Source: Acanthornis magna (lineage: Eukaryota; Chordata; Aves; Passeriformes; Acanthizidae). From it: DNA of 64,000 nucleotides. Position numbers and translations under genes: made by a program. Shown one piece after another: positions 16,114 through 29,178 of this stretch. Below the pieces are notes generated by a model. The model saw nothing but the letters and a program-made list of their open reading frames with translations, had not been told where the DNA came from and did not search any database. How positions within the stretch are numbered: position 1 is the first letter of the stretch; each line of letters opens with the position of its first letter. Location of the stretch: contig JAWUZG010000960.1 of assembly GCA_036785705.1 (NCBI GenBank), positions 168,730-232,729 on the forward strand, in the 5' to 3' direction.

Positions 16114-17257
16114 AGGGCAGTTGGGCTCCTCTGTCTGCACAGCCTTGGACCAGAGGCTTTTTCACTACACACCCAAAACCTCTCTTCCCCCCACCCTTTG
16201 GTGTCAGGGTCTGTGCTGGCCTGGCAGCTGATAGCCCTGGGGCTATGGTCTCTACCCCAAAGGTGCTAAGCTTGACCCCTCTGAATGTGTTCTTTTCCTC
16301 CAGCCTGGAGTTTTTACTTTATCTTATCTCCATCAGCGCACAGTTCAGAGCTCCATTCAGGGTTTTGGTGGTTTGCTCTGCAGCTTTTCTGTACAATTCT
16401 GTACAGTTTTTTTGTACAGTTTTGCTACAATAGCCGAAAGTCCTTCATGAAGATGTTTAAGCCATAAATTATAACATTTCAGTCTCCGATGTGATTTGAA
16501 GCCACCATTGATTTAACTGGTGGTCTTGTCCTTTGCTATCCTGTAAGGGGAGTAACTTGTATCAGATATGATAGAGCATATGGTGTCCATTCCCTGCCTC
16601 ACCTATCCTTGCTTGTCCCTTGTGCAGAGGGGCTGCATGATATTGGTTATCCCCCCAAAAATAGAGCAAATGCTCTACACATCGCATTCCAGGCCTTTCA
16701 TTGCCACTGAAGTCCAACAAAATTTTGGTATCTAGAGGTATGTGCTCTAACCCAGAAAGCAGCACCAAAGCTGATTATTATTTGGTGAAATTTATTTATT
16801 TTTCTTCAGAAAATATTTAGTCTTAATGACTTTGTAAACAGCTTGCTGTTTGCATTTGGGGGATAAAAAGAAGAAGCGATCCTCAAGAGAGCAATATCAG
16901 ATTATTTGTTAAGGAAAAAGCTTTAATACTTGTTAATTGCATGATTTAGAGTCTTCTGTCATTATCATAGTTGTTTAAAGACAAGTCTTTCCCTTTAAGT
17001 AGTGCAAACCCCCCCAATTTTTAAAAATCCATTCCTTAAAAAGCAAACAAAAAACCACCTTGCTTCTCCTGAGGGCAAGGCAATGCCACATCAAAAGCAG
17101 GTGGATAATGAGAGAACGTAGGATGTAATGTTGAAATTTGAAAAAACAATCCAAAAAACGTTCCGCTGACCGAGCTATGTGTTGAGCCTGGAGACAGGAA
17201 GGCTCAGGGGCAATTTTATCACTGTGTAGAAATACCTAATTAGAGAGAATGAAAATG
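16114..17257. other. Non-coding, nothing recognised
   Basis: No exon, RNA gene or named repeat seen. A short echo CTGTACA-TTTTGTACAG occurs near 16390-16420 but is low complexity. Confidence 0.4.
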
Positions 17258-17500
17258 GTGGAGCTATACTCTTCTCAGCAGTGCCCACTGATGGTACAGG
17301 AGGCAATGGGCAGAAATAAAAACCCCATGAAGTTCCATCCGAACAAAAGAAAAAGCTTTTTCTCTCTTAGGGTGATCAGCTACTGGAAAAGGTTGTGTAA
17401 AGTCTCCATCTGTGGAGATACTCAAGACCTGATGGGGCACGGTCCTGGGCAGCCTGCTCTAGGCAGCCTGTCTGAGCAGGGGCAGAAGCTCTCTCCAGCC
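17258..17500 (+). mobile_element. CR1 LINE 3' fragment
   Basis: Landmarks in order: CAGTGCCCACTGATGG, GGCAATGGGCAGAAA, GAAGTTCCATCCGAAC, GTCTCCATCTGTGGAGATAC and GGGCAGCCTGCTCTAGGCAG. These are the conserved CR1 3' region in sense orientation. It lacks the terminal repeats and is truncated at both ends. Confidence 0.85.
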
Positions 17501-18839
17501 GTCATCAATGTTTTTGTGAATTGCATTGGAATTCACTGTGTGCAAAAGATGCGAACTGTCCATACCATGTAGGGTGGGTAATTGCTTAGGAGGTAAGCAG
17601 CTGGTTTTCAGCACTGTTTCAGACTTTCTGAGGTGCAGGGACTTGCATGAAGTTAGGCTCTGAGCAAGTTTCCTTGCTACGAACTTCTGCATGTGGTACA
17701 TGTCCCTGAATTCATACCAGAGTCCTCCCAGTGGAGGAGCATGTTGTGATACAGAGCATATTGCAGGCTCTGTACAATGTTGTCGAGGCCGGTTGGGCTC
17801 TCTAGAATGAGAAGCTCTGGTTTTCCATGGGTGTGCAGGTTGGTCTGAGCTTGGTCTTCCAAATATTATCATGCAGCTGAAAACAGAGATCTATGCTCAA
17901 CAGATGGTCAGAGAGCACATCTTTGGGTTTTTTTTAACCCATACTTATAGATTCCCCAAATAAGTATTTGGAAGGTTTGAGCTAAGGCCTGAATCAACTC
18001 ATACCTTCCTTTCAATACAGATCATATGCTTAATTCTTAGAGAGCTTTATAAGTAGTGGTTTCAGAGAAATTAGTAGTTCTGTACACATAAGCTTGTTGG
18101 CATCTTTTCCAATATAATTGTTGGTATTTTAATACGGTACTGCTTTGGAGTGGGCCAGGACTAAACCACATCAAATACATGCTCTATTTGCCCAAATGAG
18201 TTTATTCCTGCAGCTTTTTTTGGTTGTTTGTTTGTTAATTTTTTTCTTTTTCTTTTTTTCTTCTGATGAATAGCTAACTACTAGCAGACCAACATTCTTA
18301 GTAGAAGCTTATATCAACCTCAATTTTTGTCATTTTGGCTTTTAGTCATCATAATGTTATCTTCTGCAGTTGTTTTAATGAAAACACAGCACATCCTGTC
18401 CAGACTTAAAAAAACATTCTCTCAATGAAAGATTTGGTGCAGAATGTTCTTTCTACAGATTTCTATCACTATTCATACTTCTAAACAAATATTTACCTTA
18501 CAATGAGATTCATTCTGAGAGCTTCTAAACACATACTGTTTTTCAGGCAGAATCTAGTAAAGGAGAGAAATATAATTTCTAAGTGCTAAAATGCATACCA
18601 GCATATACAAACCAATAACCAGCCCAGTATGATCTGAAGAAATGACTTCCCCCTATACAGTGCATGTTCTTTAAAGAGAGCAACCACTGCTTTCTTGCTC
18701 ATTGTAATTCACACTGCGTCCAGCACTACTGGAAAACTAATGAAAATGCTGGGAGTATAAGGCTTTATTTTACTGTTGAGAATTCTCAGTGGTTACAATA
18801 TTATGTTGTGCCTAATTCTCCTGGTACCCCATTTTTTTA

Positions 18840-19070
18840 ATGGTGATTGCTATTTTCAACCCAGTGATCCATTTCATGCATTAGCCCCCTAAGAGCTGGA
18901 TGTACCATGTAGCACAAAGGAGCTTTCAGAGCAAAATGCTTTTACTGGATAATTTGTAAACAGGAAAAATCTGCTCAATCAGTTAGAAATCTTATAAGCA
19001 GAGGCTCACTGGCATGGAAATCTGGGAAGCAGAGCCTTTTAAGTCCACCTCAAGGAAGATCAAAGTGAAA
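18840..19070. promoter_or_regulatory. Candidate conserved non-coding element
   Basis: A block without low complexity or repeat similarity, with TTTAATGG, ATTTCATGCATTAGC and TTATAAGC-type motifs, in a long gene-free region. Its texture resembles vertebrate conserved non-coding elements. No alignment was possible, so this is a suggestion only. Confidence 0.25.
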
Positions 19071-21552
19071 GAATAAAGGGAGGAGGTGCTGGTTTAATTT
19101 TTTCATCTGAGACTGCATGATATGAAGTGATGCAACTGTTGCCATAGTAAAGTTATATCGAATTGACTACAAGCCAGTCAACACCACTGTGTAATATTCC
19201 CCCCCACCCCCACAAGCAAAGCAGGATAAACACTTCTTGATTGATTTTGTTTTCCCCCTTATAATAAGAAATTATAGGAACTGATTTTAGAACTCTCTTA
19301 AAACTATAATTGCCAGCAGTGAAAAGTCAGCTAATATTTTTTGGATTGGGGCATACTGTTTCAGATACTGTTTCAGCTATAATTCATCTTTTTCTCAAAA
19401 TTGTCATTCATGAAGCACCTTCAGTTGTCAACTGTGAGATAAAGGAGTCATCTGCTCAGTTAACTGGGGGAGTATTAAAATATGGAAGATAATACCACTA
19501 GAATATTTTAAATGGTATCTATACACATCTGTTTAAGTTTTGGCAGAATTTACTTTCATCCTTGCCTTGTTACTCAAGTGTAATTTATAATGCATCTGAA
19601 GAATTCCCTTATCTCCCTCTCTACTTCACCCAGCATATGCATACATGCAGGCATTGAGAGACCAGGAAATATCATGTCATGGCCTCTGTTACACAGTGTC
19701 TAATTTTACAGGATGTCTAGGAGGGTGTGGCAATAAAATGTGGTGGCTATAAAATAAAAAATAACTTCTGGTTGTGTTAGTGTTCATATTTGCATGGTTC
19801 AGGAGTTCAGTTGAGATTATACAGTGGGGTCAATATCTGAAGTGTTGCAACATTGTCAAAGCCATTAAAACATCAAACAAATTTGAATTCCTGTGACCAG
19901 AGCAGCCAGACACACAGAGGCTCATCGATATTAAGATCTATTTCTAACAGTGCCCTCCTGCTGTGTAGGAGGTGAGGGGCGACAGCCTTATTCAGAGGCC
20001 TTCTTTTACTTCAGAGGTTCTTAATTTCTTCTTGTTGCAGCACTTGAAAACTTTGAGGAACACCTTAGGGGCCAGATGCTGCAGTGTGAGCCGGAACTTC
20101 CACCTCCACTTGAGAGTGTTGAGTGGCCCAGCTGACCTCCAGGTGCTGTTTTCTGTCAGCTGCTGTGCCTGTGCCATGTCTGCTGCTCTCCAGGGTTGTT
20201 TGAGAAGCACAGTGCATCTCTCGTGGCTCTCAATTGTGACTAATCTTGCTTCAGGCAACTGATACCCTCACTAATGCGATTTGCTCTTTCAACTCTTCCG
20301 GAGAGGCAGGTGTACTTTAAGGGACTTTATTTTATTTGAAAGGGCTTCATGTGCTTATTTTGTGCTGTTGCTTTAGAGGGGGGAGGAGGCAAATTGGATA
20401 AGCGTTTCTTTCCCACTGAGGGCAAGGGATGCTGATGTTGCTCATAAACTTGCTGAAGAACTATCTCCCTCATGGCTGTATGGCACAGACAGGCTTCTCC
20501 ATCAATGCTGAAGGCTTGGCCGTGGCAGGAGGGTTGACCATGGCCATTATTTTGGAGAATAGGTGGTGCCCTCTATGCCTAAAACCTGTCTTTGTTTGTC
20601 CCAAATATCCAGGTTGAAAATAGATGACTGATTAACTTTTTTAAAATGAAAACTGCAGCAATCTCCTTCCTACATCATTAGCTGTCTGAGAAATCACAGG
20701 TGTTCTCTATTTTTGCAGTGAAGTTATGCAGGTGTTAAACTTGCCTGGTTTTGTGATAGAGCTAAGTATCTTAAATCAGCAACAAGCTGAACTCCCTGCT
20801 TGCAATTGGCCCCAAGACTTTGAATTTGATTGGATACTTTAAAGGGAGCAGGCTTTAAGAACAGCTTTCTTGTGTTAGAAGCTTAGAATCCACTTAAAAG
20901 ATGAGAAACAAGAAATAAAAGCAATAAAAATATTATTTGAAGGGAGCCTGGGAGAAGTGGAACAGCTGTAGATACTTGTGGCCCATCCCATCGTTCAGAG
21001 AGTGCAGTGTGACACAGCAACAGCGAAGCCCTAGAAAATTAAATGCTGCTCATTGATGTGCACAGGAAAGTGCAGATTTGAAAATTTCACAAATAAGCAG
21101 TGGACATCCTTATCCTTGGCAAACTGGGAAGCAAAAGCTCAAGGGTATAGAGAGAAATGAGAACAGGCCAGAGAGCACTTGGTGGTGAAAGAGCCTTTGT
21201 GAGTGGAGAGAACAGGAGAAACCAAAGTGAGCCCAAAAAGTCAGGTGGCCTGGTCACAGTGATGCAGCTAGGATCCCCCACAGCATCATGTGGAAATGGA
21301 TAGGAGTGAGGAACAACCTCATTTGTAAAAGGTAAGACTTATTCTTGCAGCCTGTTGTAGCTAAAAAAGTTTTTTTATTGTTTAAGTCTGCACACACACA
21401 GAGATAAGTTTCTGCTGTGAAAGTGTATGAATATGCTTGAAAAATTGGTCAACCTGAGTGTTTGCTGTTTCATTTCATTTAAAACAAATGTCTAGTAAAT
21501 AACTTTTCCTTATTTTTTCTTTACCTCTTTATTAGAGACAGCTCTGGTTAGG

Positions 21553-21589
21553 TGTGGTTTATTAGCTGTGGTTTATTAGCTGTGGTTAT
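21553..21589 (+). repeat. 14-bp tandem repeat
   Basis: TGTGGTTTATTAGC is present twice in succession and begins a third time. It contains TGTGGTTT, a RUNX-type core, in each copy. Probably a small expansion. Confidence 0.7.
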
Positions 21590-22719
21590 TCAGATGTCCC
21601 CTTTCTTCGCTAGCTGATGTTTTTCTGCATTCTCTGAAAGCATGTCAGAGTGCTGCAGCGTTCAATTGCTTTTGACAAGGAATGTTGATTCTCCTTATGT
21701 CCTCCACCCTCATATAAAAATAAGGCTTTGGTAGTCAGCAGTGTCCCCGGGGAGGCCTTGTTCTGCAAAATATAGAAGAGATTGAGGTGATTGGTAAGGG
21801 GGTGGTATGGTACCATCTTCATTCTGCTGCCATGTTATCTACTGAAGAGCTTTCTTATTAAGGCATTGGCCTGATATGTTTATGCTAGTGAGGTAGGAAT
21901 TAGAAAAACTGTTGTTGAAGAAGCATCTGTCAGCTGAGTTGCACTGACTTATCACTATTGATTAGCCAGTGCTTATCGTTATGTCTATCGACTGCTTTTG
22001 TGGTCTGGCATTTTTAAGGGATTGTTTTCTTTTATGGCATCCTCTGGCTGTTACCAGTAAGACAAAACCTCCTGTATTTCAAATGAGCTCACTCATTCTT
22101 TTTCATTGTATTTTCTATTACAACCATTATCTTAGATCATGTAGATGTAATAGAAACAATGTTTATAGGAAACAGTTCAATCTCTATGAAAAGGAAACCT
22201 TTCTAGATTCTACCCTATGAGAAAGAAAGATTGTTGTTCTTTTAAGGAGATAAAATGGGAAAAAAATAACAGGCCACAAATAAAGCATGTGTTACAGAAA
22301 GAGCACCATATCTCGTACTTCTTTAAGGCAAAATTTGGCCCCTTAATTTACATAATAAGAATGTAACCAGAGTAGCACCACCAACATCAATGTTACGCTG
22401 GGCTGACTCTGGATCAGAACTGCACACAAAAATTTAGCCTTCTTGTGAGCAAGTGGTGAAGGTAATGTGGAATATGCGTATTATTGGTGGGCTCTGTTTG
22501 TCTTGATGGTTGAGATTATATTTTCAAGATTATGGAGGGCCTTTGTGTAAAGAGCCTACTGCCCCTCTCCTGCCAAGGATTTTCTCTGCTCCTTTTCCTA
22601 GTATTTTGCTAACTTTTACAAAGGCGGAATACATGGAGTTGACATTTTCACCACTAAACCTTAGTGGATTCAATGCTCATATTCTAGCCTTGTGTTTGGA
22701 GGAAAAAACCCAAAAACTT

Positions 22720-22739
22720 AAAAAAAAAAAAAAAAAAAA
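22720..22739 (+). repeat. Poly(A) run
   Basis: About 19 consecutive A. No attached LINE or SINE body is recognisable before it. Confidence 0.85.
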
Positions 22740-25700
22740 GTTAGATGTCTCTTTCCTGATTATTGATGAGAGCTGTATTTTGGGTGATAAAATACAGAGG
22801 AGATGCAAAGGTTGCTTCATCAGAAGAAAACAGCAGGAGCAAGTCTCTTGAGGATTGCCCCCCTCTGTAGCTGTTGCAGAGAAAGCAGACCTTGATAAAC
22901 CCTGTGCACAGGTCAGAGCTTTCTCCAAGCCTGAGAATTACTAATGGGAATCCATTTTTCCCTCTAGAGATAGCCAAAGGAGGAATGGGCTGACTGGCTA
23001 TTAAATGAATGTGGCTTTAAATGTAGACAGGCATTTAAAGCCTTCTGCCATACAAATTAGAATTTCTGCTTACGGAATCACATTTTCATGGAATATTTTT
23101 CATATGAAAATGCGGTTAGCCTAAACCCTCCACTTTCAGACAGTGTTTAGAAAGAAGTGTTATGCTCCTAGAAAGGAAAAGAAATGCTGTTCTTTTCATT
23201 ATGCACTTTAACTTTTCAGTGTCTTTATGCATTCACTTTTATTTATTATTGCAGGTGAAAATGATGTCTCTTTTTTTTTTTTTTTGTTAAGTGGCCTGGA
23301 GAAAGAGTATGCATTGGTGGGAACTTCAGACAGTAATGGTAAATATTGAGATATCTGTGTCACTAATCTGTTTGCACTTACATGAAACTTAGGTAATGGC
23401 AATGTAGTTCCTGATCAGTGAATGAAGGACTTAGAAATTAGAAAATAACTTCTGTCAGGAAAGATGAAAAACTAAATGGACTTTGTCTCCTTTATAAAAT
23501 GTTGTAGTGTCATTGATTCAAAATTTTTATGTGATGGATGAGCTCACATATATAGCAAAGAATTGCCAAAGCTTACTGTAAAGTCTCATAAACTCTCTAT
23601 ATGGAGAAATGCTGCAATGGTAACTTTCTCAGACCAAGGAGTTTAGAATTATATGCTATCTGTGTCTAACACCACTGACAATCAGTACAGATATAGAACC
23701 CAGTTCTACAAATTTCTCTTTGATTTTATGGATGTTGGGATTTAACAGAAAATTTTTTTTTGTTCAAATCTCAGCACAGTAGGCTAAAGGCTTCTTGCCA
23801 CCAAGAGAGGTGAAATAAGGGCAGTAAAATGTTGGTAAGCAAGCAACTTTTCACCTTCTCTTTCAGATTTCACTCTCCTATAATTATTTTAGACATTTCA
23901 TACTGCATGGCAATAATTATAGTACTGAAATTTATCTGAATGAAATGAGATTTTTTTTTCTTATTATTTAATTCACTTTCTGTGAGTCTTTATTTTCCTC
24001 TTTCCCTCTGCATTTTTTTTAATCGTTATTCATTTTTGTTCAGTGCTAGTAGTGTAACAATTCCTGGAATATACTTTAGAGATTGTGCAGTGAAGGCTCA
24101 GAAGATTTCTGAAGTTTGAAAAACACTGAAATTTCCAGTAGACCAGAGAGGCTTATAAAAAATTTCCTATAAAATATTATCATAGCTTATTCTTACCTCT
24201 CCAGTGGGCTGCCCAAAAGAGCTTTCATGGCTGCATGCCATTAGTCACTGAAACTATACGATAAAATAGTTTTGCTGTAGTTTTGGAGAACCCCAAGAAG
24301 CAAGGACTGAAGTTACTTCCACACTTGCCTTCCGTGTCTGTACATAGAAGCAGATGATTGTCCTCTAATGTAGGGCCTTGAGAGGGATGTAGCTTTGAGA
24401 GGGAGAGAACAGTTGCTGTGAGACTGGTGTTTTGGGTTTTCTGTAGGGGTAGTCAGACCTGTGTGAGATGGGAAAAGCTCCTGGTGGAGACATGGAGGGT
24501 TCAGCTCTGGTGAATATGGGAGAAAGCACTTTGCATTGACTTCATGTTTACAAAATTGAAATATTTCCAAAACCTACTGTAAAGTGGAGATAAAATAATA
24601 TGTAAGATTTTATCTTATATAAAGATGTAAAAACACTCCAGGTGTGAATTGAAATTAGTTAATAATACTTAGCAAAAGCACAATGCCTTCAAAGATGTAC
24701 TGTCATTGAAAACTGTTTTAATGATAATTTTTTGGTCAGCTGTTGTAGCATTTCTCTTTTAAAGGAAAACTTTAATGGCAATTTATATATGCTTTTAAAT
24801 GTAGTGGGTCTCTCTGAAAGAAACTTGAAAGCCAACAAGATAGGATAGGTTGACATAAGAAAAACAGTGCTAATGAATAATAATATGCATTATGCCATTA
24901 ATGATAAGTCGTCCCTTACAGTGCAGGAAAATAAAGGGGAGGTCACCAGAGAGAAAAGAATGAACAAAAATGTGTCTGTATATACAGAGAGGCTGTCCTC
25001 TCTCCCTCCTCCTCAGGCATCCTACATCTGAAATCCTTTCTCTTGATAGGAAACTAATTACACAGAGGTTGCCAACCCTGTTCTCTTTCAAGTATTAAAA
25101 CAGTGGAGCATCTTTCTCAGTCCAGGTAGTAATTAGTAGTCACCTAGTTGCAAGGCAAGCGCAGTGTTATAGGTGTTCTGCTCAGAGAGCATTGATTTGA
25201 ATGAGAGCAGTAGAAGAGTTCACTTAAATTCCTGATGAAATTTTTTTAGTTCTTCATCATGTGCCTGATTTCCCCTGTAGTACATTGCTTTTTCTCATGC
25301 CCCCTGTCTCTATGCTACCTACTGCTTATTTTGCTGTCTGCTGTGTAGTCATTCATGGAACTCGTGGGTCTGTGAGATGTGCAGTCTTCCCTCCCTTTGG
25401 CTGATGGATTATTACTGTTAATACTTCCACTCAAGTCTGGGGACTGTTTTGGGCGAAGCAGCCGTGAGCTAGAGGAACAGTTCTCTTCATCTGTGAAGAG
25501 CTGAACATGCACTTGGTAGTCCCCATGATGTTAAATAGATAAGCTGCTTTAATAAACCGATTCTGGCCAAATCAGTCTAAAAGGCTGCAGTCTAGAAGGC
25601 TGTTTCTCGTTTTTAATGCTTTTGGAAAGCCAGAGATTAATTAACTTCACTCCTCTTGAAAACAGGAAATCTGTGCAACAGCTACCAACTATATCTTTAA

Positions 25701-28633
25701 TTATTGCATGCTCTGGAATCAAAACTGTATGTGGTTTATGAAGTCAGCTCTGTTTCAACAGCATAAACAATTTCTTGAAATGGAATTTTAAAACTTAGCA
25801 CTGTAATGCTATTGTTTGCCTTGCTGATCATAAATGACTGACACGTTCTGGTGTGTTCCCTTCACTTTCTCAATCCTTTCCTATTTACTCATGGACTGTA
25901 GTTGGTTAATAGGACACTCATGCCAAGGAGGATCTTTATAGATCTCAAGACCTGGCTATGTGTCCATGTATGAACACACAATTTCACATGCCTGAAATCA
26001 ATGTCAGGATTTCTTCAAAATTCTATAGTAGACATTCTACAATGTCTGCAATTTAGACCATTCTCTAAATTTGTAGAAAAGAAATGGAGAAAAGGAAAGA
26101 GAACCACATGTGGAAAAAAAAATCCCATGAAACAAAATTATTATAAAATCAGGCAAATATTCAAATAATGGCAGGGTTTGTTCTTACAGTTTGCCTGAGC
26201 TCTCTTTCTCTTTTATTCTACTGGTGTGTATTGTATGGAGCTGGCGCTTGCTGGTATTGTCTGCTAGAGTATTGAACAAAGTCCTGGTGAAGTGAGCAGT
26301 CTCCTAGAAATTTGTGGTTTAGCACCCAGCCTTTTCTTTGTCTGCTTCTGAAACATCACATGTTCCATTTTTCACTGTTGAGAGAAGTCTGTACTATGCT
26401 TAAGAAAGTCGATGTCATTGAAGAAGTACTTGTAACAGTTTCTGAATTTTCTTTTCAGACAAGACTGGCTATGTATTTAATTATTAATTGTAATTATTTA
26501 TAGATTTGGAACCAAATATTCGAGTCTCTCTACAAATGATTCTTCTGGATATGAAAGACTTCTCCATGTGCACCTTGAAGCATGGACCGCTTCATGGCAA
26601 CACTTTCTGTTGAAAGCGTGCTTTAGATGGCTGTATTGAGTAATCCTTCTTATCACTGTTTTGTTTCATCCTGTGCAAACCAATAAGTCCTAATTCTCAA
26701 TGTGCATTTTTCAGAATGTCTGGGGGTTTGTTTCAGAGTTTTGGAAAATTGATAAAAATTTGGGAGGGCTTTTAGGGGGAAAGAGGGGAAGGCAGCAGAT
26801 GATTTAGGTGAGTGACAGACTTGGCTTGGTGCTATATGACTTTGTACACTTAGATAAACTCTTTTCTGTGTACTGTTATGTGTATGTTATTGTTCAGGGT
26901 GGCTGTAGAAGTAAGTTTGGTGATTTCTTTAGATCTCAGTTCTTCCCTGGGCTATTCTGTAAGTGGGATTACATTGCAGCAGGAGCAGTGTCAGTATGCA
27001 GAATCAATGTATGCCAGCAACAGGAGAGGGCCACAATGCAGGGGTGGTTTTCCAGACGCTTATATGAGGGACTCCATATTTTTTGTCCCAGTTTCAGTGG
27101 ATGTATAACAGATAGTTAAAAGAGGATTTATTAGTCACTGGCCATTCTGCAGGCTAGAGGACATGGAAAGTGACCCACTTCCCACTTCTCCAGGTGACTT
27201 TTTTTTTCAAGAGTGGTGCTTCTATTTTATTCATTTTTATAGATAAATACATGGAGCTTAAAGGATGGTTATCCTATTCCTCCCATGAGTAGTGTGCTTG
27301 TTTTAAAAGACATAAATAAATGAAACATTGTTATTCTATATGTTGGTTTGGTTCTCTCTAGTTATTCTTTGGGATTTAAAATGTGCACCTTTGTGTGTTT
27401 GTATATACAGAAGTACATGCTTTTAGTGATTGAAGGCTTTGTTAATAGTGTGGACAATTTTCATTTAAACTTTGCCACCCATAAAAATTGGTATAGTTTA
27501 CATTCAGAGTTGTCTTCTGTTTTTTGGTGTTTTCTATGGTTGTGTGGGCTTTTGAGATCAGCTTTATGACATTACAGTTGTTGGCAGGTATTCAAGCCTT
27601 AAAATAATTGCCCATCTGTGTGACTCTCAGTGAAAAATTAACCATTCAGAAAGAGTAGCTGTGACATAATTTGAAGTCTGATTTGACAACATGTAAGATA
27701 ACAGAGGAAAGTGAGAGGTAACATAATACACAGTCTATCAAGTAAGATTGTTCATACATCTCTGAATTAATGATTCACAGAAATGGCAACTTCAAGAAGC
27801 AAGAGCCAAAAAAATCCAAGCAGAATTTAAAGAAAACTCTGAACATGAAAGAAGATGTAATCGAATGTTTCTTAGCAGAAAAAACTGTACAGAGAGGAAC
27901 ACAAAGTTTGTGTGTGTGTTGGGGGGCAGTCAGGGGGTCAGAAAGGGCTGGAGGGGAAAAGAAAAAGTAGTATTGGAGAGAAATAGGGAGAGAAAAAAGT
28001 ATTCTTGCTATTTGTGGGAAGCCAAAGTTTGTGAGAATCAGTTTTCCGATAAACTGCTGGTTTTGGTCAGTGATTAAGGGACGATAATATCTTTCTCTGA
28101 ACCCTTAACTCTCATAACTCATTACTTGGATGAATGTCAAGATACTGATAGGGGTTTCTACTGCAGCTGTGTGTCTGAATGTTACCTGTTTGCTCTAATC
28201 CATTCAGAGTGAGCTGAAAAAAAGTGTCACCTCTTTTGGGGTGATCCGTGCTGCATGTAGCATCCTCCTGTGCCTGAAGCATATAGACTAGACAGGAACT
28301 TCTCTGTCTTCAGATACCAAAACTCTGTACCATTAACAATTCCACCCCCACACCTGTATTAGAACCTAATGTTTCCTCAAGGTCTGAGGTCAGGCCCACT
28401 AGTGGAGAAATTGCCGTGGTTAAAGACAGAGCAGTAGGGTTAGATGGGACTGGTTGCAGCAAGTACAGCAGAGGTGTATGGTTTGGTCTTTGAAGCCCCA
28501 GCTCTATTTCCCACCTCCAGGTTATGAAGTGCTTTGAGGCAGTTGAAAGACCTTTGGCTGCACCGGAAACTCCAATTATGTCAAAATTGAGTACTCTTGT
28601 TTCCTCCATGTTTGAAAAATATATCTTCCCAAT

Positions 28634-29178
28634 CAGCTCTGTTTTCATGGTTTAGCCCCAGCCAGCAGCCAAGCCCCAGGCAGGCACTCAGTCCCTCCCC
28701 ATCAGCAGGATGAGGGAGAGGATCAGAAGAGAAAAAATGAGAAAACTCATGGGTTGAGAAAAAAATAGTGTAATAGGAAAAGCAGAAACGCTGCAAAAAG
28801 CAAAGCAAAACAAGGAATACATTCATTGCTTCCTGTGGGCAGGCAGGTGTTCAGTGACTCAGGAAGACAAATGCATCGCTCCAAATGTCCTGCCCTCCTC
28901 CTCCTTTCCCCACCTTTATATAGCGAGCATGAGCTGTATGGTATGGAATATCCCTTGGGTCAGCTCTGTCACCTCTCCACTTCTCGTGCACCCCCAGCCC
29001 ACTTACTGCTGGGATGGGGTGACAAGCAGAAAAGGCCTCGGCTCTGTGTAAACACTGTGCAGCAAAAGCTAAAACATCCCTGTATTATCAATACTGTCTT
29101 CAGCATAAATCCAAAACAGCCCCATACCAGCTACTATGAAAAAAAAAAATTCTGTGCCATCCAAAACCAGCACAGCTT
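28634..29178 (-). mobile_element. Solo LTR, ERVK-like avian family, minus strand
   Basis: A 533-bp LTR (28640-29172) with TG...CA ends and a 6-bp flanking duplication with one mismatch (CAGCTC at 28634-28639, CAGCTT at 29173-29178). Read on the minus strand it begins TGCTGGTTTTGGATGG and contains ATGGGGCTG, GATATTCCATACCATA and CTATATAAAGG. It then has CTCAACCCATGAGTTTTCTC, a series I know from a widespread avian LTR family. The poly(A) signal expected in its R region is degraded. The duplication mismatch indicates an older insertion than the provirus at 3501. Confidence 0.85.
28916..28923 (-). promoter_or_regulatory. TATA box of the minus-strand solo LTR
   Basis: On the minus strand CTATATAAAGG, a strong TATA consensus, in the middle of the LTR. 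Transcripts would run leftward toward FBXO15, antisense to it, if still active. Confidence 0.6.

Larger units (their letters stand above)
17501..28633. other. Gene desert block 1
   Basis: About 11 kb of AT-rich non-coding sequence. I see no exons or RNA genes. Contents worth naming: a candidate conserved element at 18840-19070, a 14-bp tandem repeat at 21553-21589 and a poly(A) run near 22720-22739. Confidence 0.4.
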
